From Rhabdornis inornatus (Eukaryota; Chordata; Aves; Passeriformes; Rhabdornithidae), in NCBI GenBank assembly GCA_013397075.1, contig VWZS01010096.1, forward strand, positions 434,001-498,000: a stretch of DNA of 64,000 nucleotides, read 5' to 3'. The position numbers and the translations under genes are program-made. Shown one piece after another: positions 43,550 to 56,312 of the stretch. Position 1 is the first letter of the stretch. Every line of letters begins with the position of its first letter. Below the pieces are notes generated by a model. That model was not told the origin of the DNA, ran no database searches, and saw only the letters and a program-made list of their open reading frames with translations.

Positions 43550-46500
43550 GGGTGGATCTCTGAGAAAAACGCCTTGGGGAAAAAACACCAGAGGGGATGC
43601 TGCAGAGCAGAGCCGTGAGCTGGCAGCAGGACACAAGGAAGTGCAGGCACGCTCTGGGTTGAGTACAGAGGGGAAAAATCCTCCCAAAATTGTGTGATGG
43701 GTCAGAAAAAAAGACCCCAGTGCTCATGTCTGGCTGTTTCCAGCAATAAAAACAGTGCTTGGCATCCTCTGCTCCTGGGGTTCAGCTGCCTCCCACAGGG
43801 ATCCTCATCACAACCTTTCATGTTCAAGGTGAGATTTGAGTGTTGGTCCTGCGAAATCCCATCAGTGTGTGCACCTCTGGATGAAAGCAATGTGTGATTG
43901 ATCACTGCTGGGTGCTCGGGCCACCTGAACCAGGTGAGGCCAAGAATTTGGGCCAAGCAGAGAAAATCATCTCACCTAGAAGACCACCAGAAAAGGCAGA
44001 TATTTCACACCTCATGAGGCAGAGCTCTCACACGATGACTCCCAGCACATTTTGCTTGGCCTAATTTCCAGGCAAACCTCATGCCTTAAAGCAGGGATCT
44101 TTAAGTTCTGCCTTTCCAGGAAGCATCTCTTGCCACAATTGCTGGTTGGGTCAGCATCCCAGGGGAGGATTTCTCTCTTCGTTTCAGGCTTCCATGATAC
44201 ATTGATGATTTTCCCCCAGGGTCCCCCAAGGGGATGGTGACTCCACCACCACTCACAGATGAAAGGGGCAGGGGCGGCTTCCAGTGCTGCCAGCAGTGAC
44301 TCAAGAGGTGGGACTCCAGCCCTCCTGACTCACTCCCTGGGAGCCCAAGCCCTGGTGAGATGCTTCCCTTGCATCAGTCACTCTGGATGTGATAAAGGGA
44401 CACAAGCTATGTGTTCAAGATGTGCTGTGCAGTTTTAAGCCCCCACACATTCTCCTTTTCAAAGTTTTTTCCCCCTTTTTCAGCTTTTGACTCACCACAT
44501 TGCCAACTCATCACACCACTGAACAAGCAGGGTAGGAGTGGCCTTCTCCCCACCCTTCTCCAGTTTGTCCCAGTCTCACCTCAGCATCCCAGTATCCTCA
44601 GCTCCCTTAGCACAAGAGTGCCTGTTGTCCCACCAAACAAATTCCCCCTGACACTTATACCAAGAGCCCCCCTGTGCCACCAGTGGGGTCTGCAGCTCGG
44701 CACCACCCTGACTCCCCTGGGACCTTTCCAGGTGTGACAACAGCGGGAGGGCTGTCCCCTCTCCCCTGCCTTGCTCTTCCACCCAAATCCTCACCCCAGC
44801 CAGGCACTGTGGTGGCTGAGACACTTGAGCCCCGGCTCAGCTGTTGACTCCAGTCCATCCCCGAGGAGAGGGACGGGGATGAGGACTTGCTCCAGGCTCC
44901 AGGGTGGAATTTCACTCACTTCAGTGACCTAGTGCCTGTGGCACACTCTAAAAATACAAATAAAGCAGTGGGCAGCCCAAACCCACCCCGTGTCCTGCAG
45001 ATGGCTGCCTGGCCAGGCCCTGCCTCCCTGGCTGAAGGAAATTAAGCTGAAGGCTTAATTAAGGCAAATTTTAGGAGACCTGGACGTGGGGTCAGGAGCA
45101 GGAAGGTTCTGTGTGCCCCTCACGCTCCCTGCTTTGCTAAGCCAGACCAGCCAAGCTCATCCTCTCTCCTCTGGGTTCTCCCATCCCTCTGACCACCCCG
45201 TTGATCCTGTCATCCTGCTGCAGCCAGGCCAGGCTGGGTGCAGGGGATACAGCAGGGACACAGCCATGGGGGTCACATCCCCCCCTCGTGGTGTCCTTGC
45301 CCTCAGCCACTTCAGACAAGCCCCAACGTGGCAGCAGGAGCTTTTCTTTCCCATCCTCACTCACCTGCTTGACTTTATGCTCCACAGCAATGAATTTCAC
45401 CCCCATTCCTTCCTCCCCAGGTCTCCCCTTACCTCCCTCCCTCTCAGGATCATCCATACTCAGTCCCCACATGGATGTCATTAACAGAAACCAGCGCTGA
45501 GCCTGACACTGGTTTAATTAATGTGATGTTTTGTGATTGCAAAACCTGGGGGCAGGATGTCACCCCCAGCTCGTGTCACCGCCGAGCTGGGGAAGGGGAG
45601 TGTGGGGGAGAGGTTTGTCCCTTGGCCAAGGAGCTATTCCTGACTTTGGGAGAGGGTTTGGAGCCGGGCTGCACCCCAGGGATAGCCATGCACCCTGGCA
45701 TGGAGAAGCTTCCCCGCCCCCAGATTCCCAGTGCCAGCCCCCCCCCCCCCATTCCCATCACTCCTGTCCCCTCACTGGTGACATCCCCTGCCCTGGGACA
45801 CGCTGTCCCATGCGCTGCCACCCCAGGAAAGCCACCAGGCCAGTGAGGTGCCTGGGCAGGCAGCAGCTGAGGCAGGGACCTGGTTGGGTTACAGGCCAGC
45901 AGTTCTCATGTTTAGCAGTTCCCGGCCCTGTATCCCGTGCCGAGAGGATTCCTGGAAGCAGGAGGTGATTTCACACCCCTCCCGTGCTGCAGAACACGCA
46001 GGTTGTGCCAAAAGCACAACTCCCCACGTGACTGCTGCCCATATTTCCCAAGCAGCTGGCAGGGAGCAGCCACCCCCTTCCTTGCTCTCCTCCCTTGCTG
46101 ATACTTTCCCTTTCCCTTTTTAAAATTCTCCTTCCCCTCCTCTTGGCTCTGATTTTTCCCATCTCTTAATTTGAAGGCATGCCAGAGATGCTGGAGGGTT
46201 CCAATGGGATGGGTAAATCCTGGGTTTCCTCCACTCCTGTGCTGTGAGGCTGCTCAGGTGACACCAGAGCCACAGGCAGCCACTCCGGGGTGCAATCAAG
46301 GAATGAAGTCCTGGAGTCCAGACTCTCTAAATGGTTTTTGGAACTCTTACCTGTGCAGGGAAACAGGGTTTGAGTCTGACCATCACTTGCAAAGCCAGGC
46401 ATTAGGATAGCAAGCCCCTTGCTTGCTCATGCTCCCTTTTCCCAAGCCCCTCCACACCTCTGATCCCAGCAGGGCAGGCCGGAGGGAAGTGAATCCTTGC

Positions 46501-49500
46501 AGATGCTGCTCCAAAGCTCTCCTCAATCCATGTGCCCTGTTTGCAGATGTTCTGAACTGGGATCCCTTAACTGGCATCAAGCAATGAACCACCCCACGGC
46601 CAAGCCCAGCCCAGCCCTGTCTTTATTTACAGCCTGGTGTAAATCATTTGATGTCTCTCCCTTTTGGGAACAGCATCACCCACAGCTGGGCTTTACCTGG
46701 TATCCTACCTGAATTACTCCCATGAGCTCCAGCATCATATCCAGCACCTCCTCAGGACTCCTGAGCTATTTTCTCTCCAATTCACTTTAAATACATCCCA
46801 AGACAGATTGTTTATGTATTTCAGAGGGTCTTGTGTGCCCAAATCTTTCCATTTTTATTCCGGATTTCTTTTTGAGAAATGGAAGCTATCCTGGGTAGCC
46901 ATTAGGGCAGAGGTCTCCCTGGGATATTTTTACACACTCAGGAAGACAAGCTGTACGATCTAATCTTGCAAAAACCTCTGAAACATTTTGTCGAGACACC
47001 TGCATGATTTCTTCATGGAAAACAAAACAACTTCAAGCTGCAAGTTAACTTAAACCTCCTGGATTTTTTTCTGGTGTGCATTTTCCCACTGTAAATGAAG
47101 AGCCAGGCAAAGCACCTTCACTACCAAGTGGAAAATTCAGTCTGGGCAAAGGGAAAAAAAAAAAATCTTTGTAAATAAATTGTTGGTTTTGCCAAGGGTC
47201 AGGACAGCATCCACCCCATCGGGTGGGCTCTGGAATTTGGGTGGCCAGTAGTGCTGCATGAAAATGAGAGGAAAGGAGAAAGGCAGGGGAAGGATGTGAG
47301 AAGGAGGAGCAGATAGCTGCTGCAGGACTGCAGGGAAGTGCCATGAGCACCCTCAAATTTCAGGTGACCACTCCCAATGATCAGCACTGCTGCCACATGG
47401 GGATGGATCAGCCTTGACCCCGTGCAGGGTCTGGATACCCATCCCACATACGGGAATGCCCTGTCCCAGCCTTCCCAGCACAGGGACAGTTTGGGAGGGC
47501 CCCCAGGCTGATGTCATGGGTGTGAGTAATCCCAGCACAGTTTTTGGGATGAGGATCCCTCCCTGTGACCTCCTCAGACATCCCCAGCTCCTCTGCAGGC
47601 CCCGTTTCTCTGTCACACCCGTGTGCTGTCACCCTCCCCTTTCACCATCTCCCTCCCACCTTCCTTTAATTGCAAATATCATGGAAGCCCTGGCAAAACC
47701 CCAGTTAGCAGCCAGGCCCCTGCCAGCACCTATTATCTCCTGCATTGGCCGTGTCCTCAGCGAGCTGCTTCAAAATAAAGGTAGAGGGACGTTGCCCATG
47801 GGCAGGAGGAATTTTCCACTGGGTGGGTACAGCCAGCCTGGATCATGGGATGCAGTGCCACCCACCAGCACCCTGAGAGGCGGCTGTGCCTGTGGGCAGC
47901 CCCTTCCTGTGCTGCCCAAATCCCAGGGGATTGCCCAAAAGAGGCGCCTTTCAGCTGAACCTGGAACACCCCCACCTCATCCTGATGGGGACAAGCTTCA
48001 GTCTCCAGATTCATCCCACAGCAGCTCACTTGAGGCTCACTCAGCAAGACCTTGGCAGGAGGTGGTTCCATGCTGACCCCTGTCCCTGGGCAGGGGACAG
48101 GACTGAGCAGGGGATGTGTCTCTGTCCCATCAAGCTGCCTGCAGGGATTTTAACAGAGTCCAGCCTTGCTGGTGATGCTCAGGAGGAAATGATGAGGAGC
48201 AAGAGGTGCTTGAGGGGGAGAAGATGAGGACTGAGGGTTCCTTGAGGCTGCAGACACATCTGAGAGGGACAGCATCCTCACCTTTCCTGGTGGCTCATTC
48301 CCTCCCTGCAGCACTCTCAAGCTGTTTCAAACCAGCTGAACAGCTGGCAGAGCACCCAAACCACTTCCCTCGGCCACAGGCAGTGAGATCCAGAGGGTCT
48401 CCAGGGCAAAAATCCACTGTCCACTCCTCTTCTGGCTGGCAACCAGCTATCTCCAGCTCCCTGCTACTCCACATCTGGAAGGGAAGCATCAGGAAGGGAC
48501 ACACTGGGCACTTCCCCTCCGCACATCTGGGAATTGAGAGCGCTGCTTCATTGTGCTGAGGCAGGGAGGGCTCTGCTGGTGTTATTATTCCAAGCTGGCC
48601 CAGAGTCCAAGGGAAACAAAAGCTTCTTCCTTGCCAAAGGGAGGGCTGGCTGGAGGCAGCCACAGGAGGCGAGGGCTGGGCTATTCCCTGGGCTCCTAAA
48701 CGCTGCATTTTGGTGTTTAAATTTAGCCCTGAATTGAAGTTGTGCAGACATGAGCCCTTCTGGAGAGCCAGCAGCCTGGCCAGCATCAACATGAACTTCA
48801 TGTGTGCCCTTCCTTCGCTGCAGCCCCTGAGCCTCCAGCCTCCAGATGTGCTCCAGGGGGCAGATTTCTGACAGAGAAACACCCCAGACGTGCTCTGGAG
48901 AGCAGTGATGGCTGGGCAAGGCAGCCTGGATGGAATAACAGCTCTTTTGGCCATCCAAACTGCAGCAAGACAAAAGAAGATGCTTGCAAGTTTTTCTCTC
49001 CTCGTTAAGCAGATGGCAAACAGAACTTTCCAGCGGTGTGAGATGTCAGATGTTGAGAGCTCTGGCCATGCCCTGTGTCACCTGCCTCTTTCCTGGGGCA
49101 CAGGAAGTCCTCATGGCTTGTGGCCTCTCCTACTCCGGGATGCCAGTCCTCGCCTGGAAAGGGAGCCAAGCCCTCTCTTCCATTTCATCACCAGGATCCA
49201 TCATCCCTCATCTCACTGCAGAGCACAGCAAACGACCTCAAGGAAAAAAAAACATGGTCCCAGCAGGTCCCCCCTCTACATTTAGACCCCCAGATGGGAG
49301 AGGCACTGGATTTTTATCTCCCAAATCCGTTACTGAAAGGTTCCAGACGGAAGTTCTTTCCATGATGCTCGATCACACCACCTGGGGAGCTGGGAGTGGT
49401 CCAGAACTTGCCAAAAGCTGTCACCTCCCTTCAGCTGAGCTCTGTGGCCTCTGCCTGAGCTGACCACTGGATCAAAATGGGCAAATGAGGAATCAGGAGG

Positions 49501-50774
49501 AATGCTGTTTATTTGCTGGAGCTCTGCAAACAATTCATGTGGCCTTGTCCTCTGGATGAACCTAGTTTGATAAGGATCCTATTCATATTCCAGTGATTCC
49601 AGAAGAACAGAAAGTTGAGTGCAAGTGAGCCATCCTGCTCTTGTCTGCAAGGGAAATGTGTCTGCTGGCTCAGACCCTTGAGGAAAGAGAGGTGCTTCAA
49701 GCTTCTGAGACTTTTCTGCACAAATCCTGTGTTGTGTTAAAAGTACCCTAAAAATAAGGTGGAAGGGAGAGGGGTGGTGGGGAATCACTGCCTGAAGAGA
49801 CCTGGCATTCAAAGGGTACCAAAGGATGGGAATATCACACTGAATCTTTAGGATGAATGGCAAAAAATTTAGCGACTCTTTTGTACATGGAGTAGTAGAA
49901 TAATGAAAACAGCTGAACACCCAATTTCACGCCTTATTAAAATCCTGGGGAAGATGATCCTCTCTCTGCACACAGCTCCCTAGAGATGAACTGTGTTTCA
50001 CTGCTCTTGGGAGAGTTCAAATGCTACAGGGATGCACAGAAAGCTTTGGACACGGCAGGAAACGCAAAGGTAGCTTTGGCTGGGGTGTTTCACCCTTCTT
50101 TTTTCCTAACTACTAATTCAGATTGGAAGATAAATGCATAACACTCATGGGAATACATGCTCCTCTCCAGAAAAGGGAGCTGCAAGCCCACACAGCCACG
50201 CACAAGCTGGGAAGAGCAGAAATGCTTTGTGCTGGAAAGCTTTTCACCAGACAACCTGGTGCCAGTGGAAGGAGAATTAAGTGGATTCAGTGAGTGGCTT
50301 AAGCACAGGTTTTGAGAAGCCCATGGCTCATTGAGGAAGAGGAGTGGAAGGAAGACACTGCCTGCTGCACAAGAGAACCATGACACAGACATTATCAAGT
50401 TTAGCTGCTCTGCTGAAGCTTGGAGTGATCCTGAAGGTCTGGGGACTACAGGTCAGCTCCATTTGCATCAGCTCAGTGGCTCCTACAATCCTCATCTTTT
50501 CCTTTGCAAATGCTTTTCCTTTTAGCCACTTTGATTCCCTCTTCTCCCTGACCACTCAGTGCTGCCAGAAACGCTCACACCTGCAGATTGAAAAGAGATT
50601 CTGCTCCAAAAAAGCAGCTCTGGAAGAGTTGGGGGGGTTTGATCTCTGTGACTGGAGAAACTGAGCCCACAGCTGTGTCAGCTCTGCAGCGCTACTGAGG
50701 GATAATTGGGAATGCTGCCACCAAAGGTGGATGCTCAGGTGGGAAACACAAAAAGTTTCATTGGGATTTTTCCC

Positions 50775-50912
50775 TGCAGAGACTGCACCAAGCCTGCCAG
50801 AGGTCAAGAAGCATTTGGACAACACTCAGGCACAGGGTGGGACTTCTGGGCTCTGTGCAGGGACAGGAGCTGGACCCCATGATCCTCCTCAGGATATTCT
50901 GTGATTCTGTGT
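50775..50912 (+). mobile_element. CR1 LINE fragment, 3' end (distinct subfamily)
   Basis: It contains GAGGTCAAGAAGCATTTGGA, a TCAGGCACAGGGTGGGACTT block, AGGAGCTGGACCCCATGATC and the closing GATATTCTGTGATTCTGTG. The wording differs from the other copies here, suggesting another CR1 subfamily. Confidence 0.85.
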
Positions 50913-53900
50913 TTCCCCAGGATGGGCTGTGCTTGGAGAGGAACTTGATGGTTGAACCCCTCTGATAAACCCAAAAGGAGAATCAGCAAGCTGTAAGCAT
51001 AACAAGAACAACTTGCAGTTTTTATTGCCCCAAAACATGTCTTGGCTTTTGTTTTGCAGGAACCCCTGGTATTTTTGCAAAGGCTTATTTGATAAGAAAA
51101 GGAAGGCGTTGCTGGACTCAAGCTCTGTTCTGCAGCTGCAAAGTGCCACCCCCTCTCACTTCTCTGTGTTTGTACAAATACACACAACACCTCGCTGGGT
51201 TTGTGCCACCCTGTTGATTTCTAGGCAGGTCTTCGTGAGAACAGCCCCCCCTGGATGCCCTCTGGTTTCACAAGTGCCCGAGGACTTTCTAAACAACTCT
51301 CAGAAACCAGGGAAAATGCAATTGAAATGAGCAAAAGCAATCAGCTGGGGAAATTAAATAAAATAAAATCGTGCCCACAGAGCCACATGCCTCGAGCTCT
51401 TCCCGTGGGGAAGGGGAGGCAGAAAGCCAACACTGGCCTCAACACGGACTGTGTTCCATCCGTGGAGATGCTGCCTGGGAAGCTGGGAGGGCAATCCAGC
51501 ACTGCCTGCCGCCTCCAATCACACCGCTGGCAGCTCTCGTTGCTATGGCCCTCAGGTCTGAAACTTTGGAAATTAGGTAAAAGGTCTAAACACGAAACTT
51601 TTTATTTTTTTTTTCTTGCCTCCTCCCTCTCCGCAGTGGTGCCCCTTGCCTAGGACAATCCCTCTTCCTGCTGAGCCCGAGGAGGAAAGCAGCTGGGATG
51701 AAGAATTAACTCTCGCAGTCCCAGGGGTTTTCCAATCAGGAGCAGCGATGTGAGATCCCAGGGGAGGAGGAATGCGCCAGCAGATCCTGATTCCCACCTG
51801 CCCTGCGGTGATGAAACACATGGAGGGATTCATCGTCTCCTCCCCCAGCAAGGGTGGAGTTAAAGTGGGTTTCATGCTGGTGTAGCAAGCAGCTGGGAGA
51901 TCCCAAGGGATGGGATTTTTCCATTCCCTGGGTAGAATTTGACCTTTTTAAGGGGGCTAGACCCGGAGAGATCCATCTCCTCCCATCCCAGAGGAGAAGA
52001 TACCGCGCACACACGGATGGATCCCTGAGCTTTCCCTTCATCCCGGTGAGGGTGGTTTGGCACAGGCATCCCTGGCCGAGAGAGGTGATGCTGAGCTGGC
52101 ACCGTCCCCACCCGCCAGGGACCCCCGCAGTGCCACTGGCCCTGTTCCCGGAGGAATCCTGCCTGTGCCCGCTCCTTCTGTGCCATTCCCGCAGCCTCCT
52201 GCCCACCAGGGTGTACCTGGAGGGGTTCACGAGCACCTCCAGCACACCGAGGTGGGCTGGGAGCAGTTGCAGGAGTTACCCCATCCGAGCCCCTTTTATG
52301 CTGCTGCCAGGAGAGAGGCTGCTTTTCCAGGTGAGAGAACGACTGCCCCGAATTCCAGCTGGGGGAAGTTCTTGGCTGCTCAGCCAGACCTCGGGAGCGA
52401 GCCAGGCACCTCTCTGGCTTGGGGCCAGCTCTGCAGGGCAGGGGAGCGGCCACAAAGGTGGCTTTGTTCCTCCTGCCTGCTCCCTGCTTCACCCCAGCGC
52501 TGCTGTGACACCTACGACGTGGAGTCGCCTTTCCACAAAAAAACATCTCCAGCAGCATTTCCCAGATGTGGCGTCATTACACCAGGATCGGGCTCATCCC
52601 CCTCCCGCCTTTCCCCAGGAAAATTCCAAGGCAGGAACGATCCAGGCGGGGTTTGGCCGCGATCTGCTGCATCAGGTGTCTGCATTAATCCCTCTTGGAG
52701 CAGATTCCCGTCCCTATCTCTGCCTGTCTCCCTGGAAGTCACCTCCCACCCGGGCACCGTGGGGTGAGGAGCTGTGAAATGCACCTCGCACACCTTCTCT
52801 TTCAGAATCACAGAATCTTTCAGCCTTGTTGGCTCAAGAAAATTAAGCTGGATAAACTACAGGTGTCAAGTCCTTAAAGTCTGTAGGGAAAGGAATTATT
52901 CTCTAAAAGAACAACTGGGGAAAACCCCAAAGAGATGCAGGCCCAAACCCACCTCAGGTTTGAGATGGAGCAAGAAGTGTCCAGGCCAGGAGCAGAGCCA
53001 GCTCACGTTGCTGGTTTGAAGCTGGCCACCTCTCTGCTGACACATTTCTTGTTTTCTCTCCCTTGTGCCAGCAGGTGAACTGTTTGTTTCCCAGCGATCC
53101 TGGTGTCTGACAATGTTTTACTTCTCCTGACAAAACACTGCCTTGCCCATCACCCAAAACCAGCCCAGCAGGCACTGGGCAGCACTGCTGCAATCCCTCT
53201 TCCTGCAGGTAATCTCACGAGCAAATGAATCTCCATTTGGCACAGCAGCTACATTTAGGGACAGCAAAATACGACCACTTTTAAAATATCGTCCTGTTCT
53301 TTGTTTATGCTCTCAACTCTCTGCTTAGAAAAAGCCCAACTGGAAAAAAAACCCCAAAAAATGCTCTTAGTTAGATATTAAGCACCTGCAGCTCCTATAA
53401 AACATCAGCTGGGGCCATAGAAAAGGAAAGTTTTTGAGAGTCTTTTTGATGAGGAATTTGCTGCCTGAGTCTTGCTTGGCTGCTCCCAGCACTGTTGGGT
53501 GGTTTGCACTGGGATGGAAACTCCAGCCTGTCCCACCAGAACAGGTTCCCAGGGCAGCCCAGCTCCTGCCCATCCCCATCCCTGTCCTAGGAGAGCAGCA
53601 GGAGCCAAGCCAGGATCCACCAGGCTCATCCTTTATGTGATTGTTGGATCCCAGGCTTCTCTGGCACTCTGGGAATAGCAATAACCATATTTCCCTGCAA
53701 ACTGTTTTGGATCCTGATGTATTTGGGATGCTAAAAACGTGCATCCTGTGCCTCGCTTCTGCTTCTAAATACAGAGTGGCTTTGCAGCACAATGTTCTGC
53801 CTCACCACCTGCAACATGGCACCAGACTAAACAAAAATACCAAAAAACAACCCCCATAAATATCCAGACCTGAGAGGCCTGAGCTTGCTGTGGCAACTGT

Positions 53901-55765
53901 GAGAAGATTTCTGTGATGGCAGTGGGAAACAGGGGGTGTGCAAAATAATGTTCCTCCCAATCTCTGGCAAGGGAAAGAGTTGGGAAGGATGCAGGGTGGA
54001 GTAAAAATTAATGAGGTGTCTTCCCCTCCTCCCCTTCTGTCTTGGGTTTAATGGCTGGAAAGTGATCAGCAGATGTCAGCAGCACTGGAAAAGCAGATCC
54101 ATGTAAGGGAGCCATGAGCCCAGCATATCCAAATGAACCCGGGGATGGAGCAGAAACACGCAAGACAATGAACCCTGGGTGAGAGCAACCAAGTCAGGCA
54201 GCAAAAGCCATCCAGGGGTGTAATTTATTCTGTGCTCTGGTCTCCCTCCCACTGCTCCCGTTTGCTGCTGTGTTGAGGGCACATCCACGTGTTGAGGGCA
54301 TGTCCACGTGTTTCCACCTCGATCTCTGCAGATTTGGCAAGCTGGAAACAGCCAGCACAGGTACTGGGAACAGCACAGAGGCTTTTGTTTATTCTGTGAA
54401 GGGTGTGAAGGGTGGAGGGAGGTGCCAAGCAAGGGGAAATCACTGATAGATAGAGGGAGGATGGAGCCCTGACAGCAAAGGTCCCCTCAGGACTAAGAAC
54501 CAGATCTCTGGAGGGAGAGAAAACAAATAAACAAACGAACAAACATAAAAACCCAAAAAACAACCAAACAAAAAAAAAAAAACCCCCAAAAAATGAAATC
54601 AGCTTTTTCTTACAGAGAGAAGTCACATGTTTCCTCATGACTGGAATATAATGAATGGCCCAAAGAAATATTCCAAACAAACAAACCAACCAACCAAAAC
54701 CCTCTCATCTGAGCATATTCCTTGCCTTCCAGCCTTCTCCTGTCCCCAGCATCCCTTCTCATCCGCCTCCCACACTGAGCTACCCATTAGTGGGCAAACA
54801 GAGCAGAGGGACAGGAGGCTTGAGCTGAGGATCCAGAGGAGATGCCATTCTAATTAACACAACTTTTCTTCCCAAGTCTTTCTGTGCAAAGGACAAGGGT
54901 CTGGCAGGGGGGTCCCTCCCATCCCGGGGGTCCAGCAGCACAGGGGCAGAGGAATGCCTGTGCAGGGAAATGGGCCAGCCGTGCCCATGGGCACATCTGC
55001 TCCTGCTTGCTTTGCTTCCCATGGCACTGACGTTCAAAACAAGCTGTTCCCAAGCCCAGGGGAAGGGCTGGCACCTGCCCAGAGGTACCTGGCAGAGGGA
55101 GGCACAGCATATCCCATGGGAGGAGCACAGGGTGCCGAGGACGCTTCCCAGAAGCGCGGGGTGTTTTGGCAGGAGCTCTGCTCTGGCAGCACGCTCAGGC
55201 AGAGTGCAGAAATACACACGCACAGAGCTCCAGGTGCCCCTGGATTTTTGGGTTCAGAAGAGGACTGTCCAACAACAAGTGAGCCACACAACTGAAATCC
55301 TACTCAGCAGCAGCCGAGCTCCTCATCCTCCTGCTCCCACAGGAGCACACAGGACTCCCCAAAATCCCCCAAAGCCCCAGTGTGGGAGCCCAGCTCAGGG
55401 TTGCACCACTTTCCCCCAGCCCTAGATGTGGCCCAGCTCTGCTGAGAACACTTGATCTCCTCCCCGAGCGCTGCCAGCTGGGTGAAATACAGCTGCTGCC
55501 TCAATAGCGCTGGCGGAAAAAAAGGCCTGACATTATTCACAACAAAAAGACAAGCATTGCTGGGCTTGCTTTAGATTTCATGGCAGCAGCTCCCACTGGC
55601 TGCACGGGCAGGGGGAATGGAGCAGGGGGGGCTGCTGGATCTCAAAGAGCTCTTTGGGCAAAGCTGTCACAAAGCTCCCACCTAAAAAATTCCCGTTCAC
55701 CTGCAGAACCCGTGGGGTATCGCTGCCATCCCCCAGCCTTTGCATAGAGATTCTTGGTTTGCCAA
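50913..55765. other. unassigned intergenic sequence
   Basis: About 4.9 kb without a recognised gene. The GC-rich part at 51850-52780 has long open frames on both strands (307, 236 and 228 codons) that overlap, so I treat them as chance. A pair of CACGTG E-boxes in a 19-base duplication lies at 54270-54310. A-rich simple sequence lies at about 54515-54600 and 54675-54700. Confidence 0.4.
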
Positions 55766-56312
55766 GACCATCTTTTTTGGGGATTTTTGCTGGGATTTTA
55801 GGAGTTTTTTGCCCGCTTTTAGTGTGATTTGGGGGGGATTTTTGTGTTTCTTAGTACAAATTTTTAGGGATTTTTCTGGTTTTTTAGGCTGAATTTTTCT
55901 TGGATTTTTCCCCAGTGTTTTTCCCAATAATCCTTGGAATTCTGGCAGATTTTGGGGGGTTTAGTGCAGATTTTAGGACTTTTTGGGCCATTTTTATTGT
56001 GATTTTTGGGCTTTTTTGGCCATTTTAAGTTGGATTTCTCCCGGATTTTTTGCCGACCCGTTTTCCTGGTTTTTTCCCTCAGAAGTCCCTGGAATCTCAC
56101 TGGATTTTGGGACCATTTATGCGTTTTTTAGTGCAGATTTTAGAAGTTTTTTGGCCATTTTTAGTGTGATTCTTATGGGATTTTTGCATTTCTTAGTGTG
56201 AATTTTTAGGGATTTTTTTGGGGTTTATCGGCTGGATTTTTTCTGGGTTTTTTCCAATGTTTTTCCCAGAAATCCTTGGAATTTTGGCAGATTTGGGGTG
56301 TTTCAGTGCAGA
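55766..56312. repeat. degenerate T-rich tandem repeat, units of ~160-186 bp
   Basis: Roughly three diverged copies follow one another. Anchor words recur: CCTTGGAATTCTGGCAGATT (55932), its variant CCCTGGAATCTCACTGGATT (56088) and CCTTGGAATTTTGGCAGATT (56274), giving spacings of 156 and 186 bases. GGTTTAGTGCAGATTTTAG-type and AATTTTTAGGGATTTTT words recur with the same order. Inside each unit a short TTTTTGG-type motif is itself repeated. The minus-strand frames through it are lysine/proline-rich by-products of the repeat. Confidence 0.8.

Larger units (their letters stand above)
40058..50774. other. 10.7-kb stretch without recognised genes or interspersed repeats
   Basis: I find no gene, RNA gene, CR1 or LTR in this interval. 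Simple-sequence items are a CAGCCCGTGTCC minisatellite at about 40648-40706, a 23-base poly(A) at 43527-43549 and a 13-base poly(C) at 45738-45750. The sequence is moderately GC-rich and yields overlapping frames of 100-220 codons in several frames at once, typical of non-coding GC-rich DNA. Confidence 0.45.

Noticed and set aside
47414..48076. 220-codon plus-strand frame
   Set aside because: Low-complexity proline/serine-rich translation of GC-rich intergenic DNA without domain or splice context.
51854..52777. 307-codon plus-strand frame, with 236- and 228-codon frames in other frames and strand
   Set aside because: Three long frames overlap in the same GC-rich, stop-poor DNA; none has a domain, a signal or repeated peptide blocks.
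52805..52835. CR1-like AATCACAGAATCTTTCAG
   Set aside because: Only about 20 bases resemble a CR1 tail and nothing CR1-like follows, so chance cannot be excluded.
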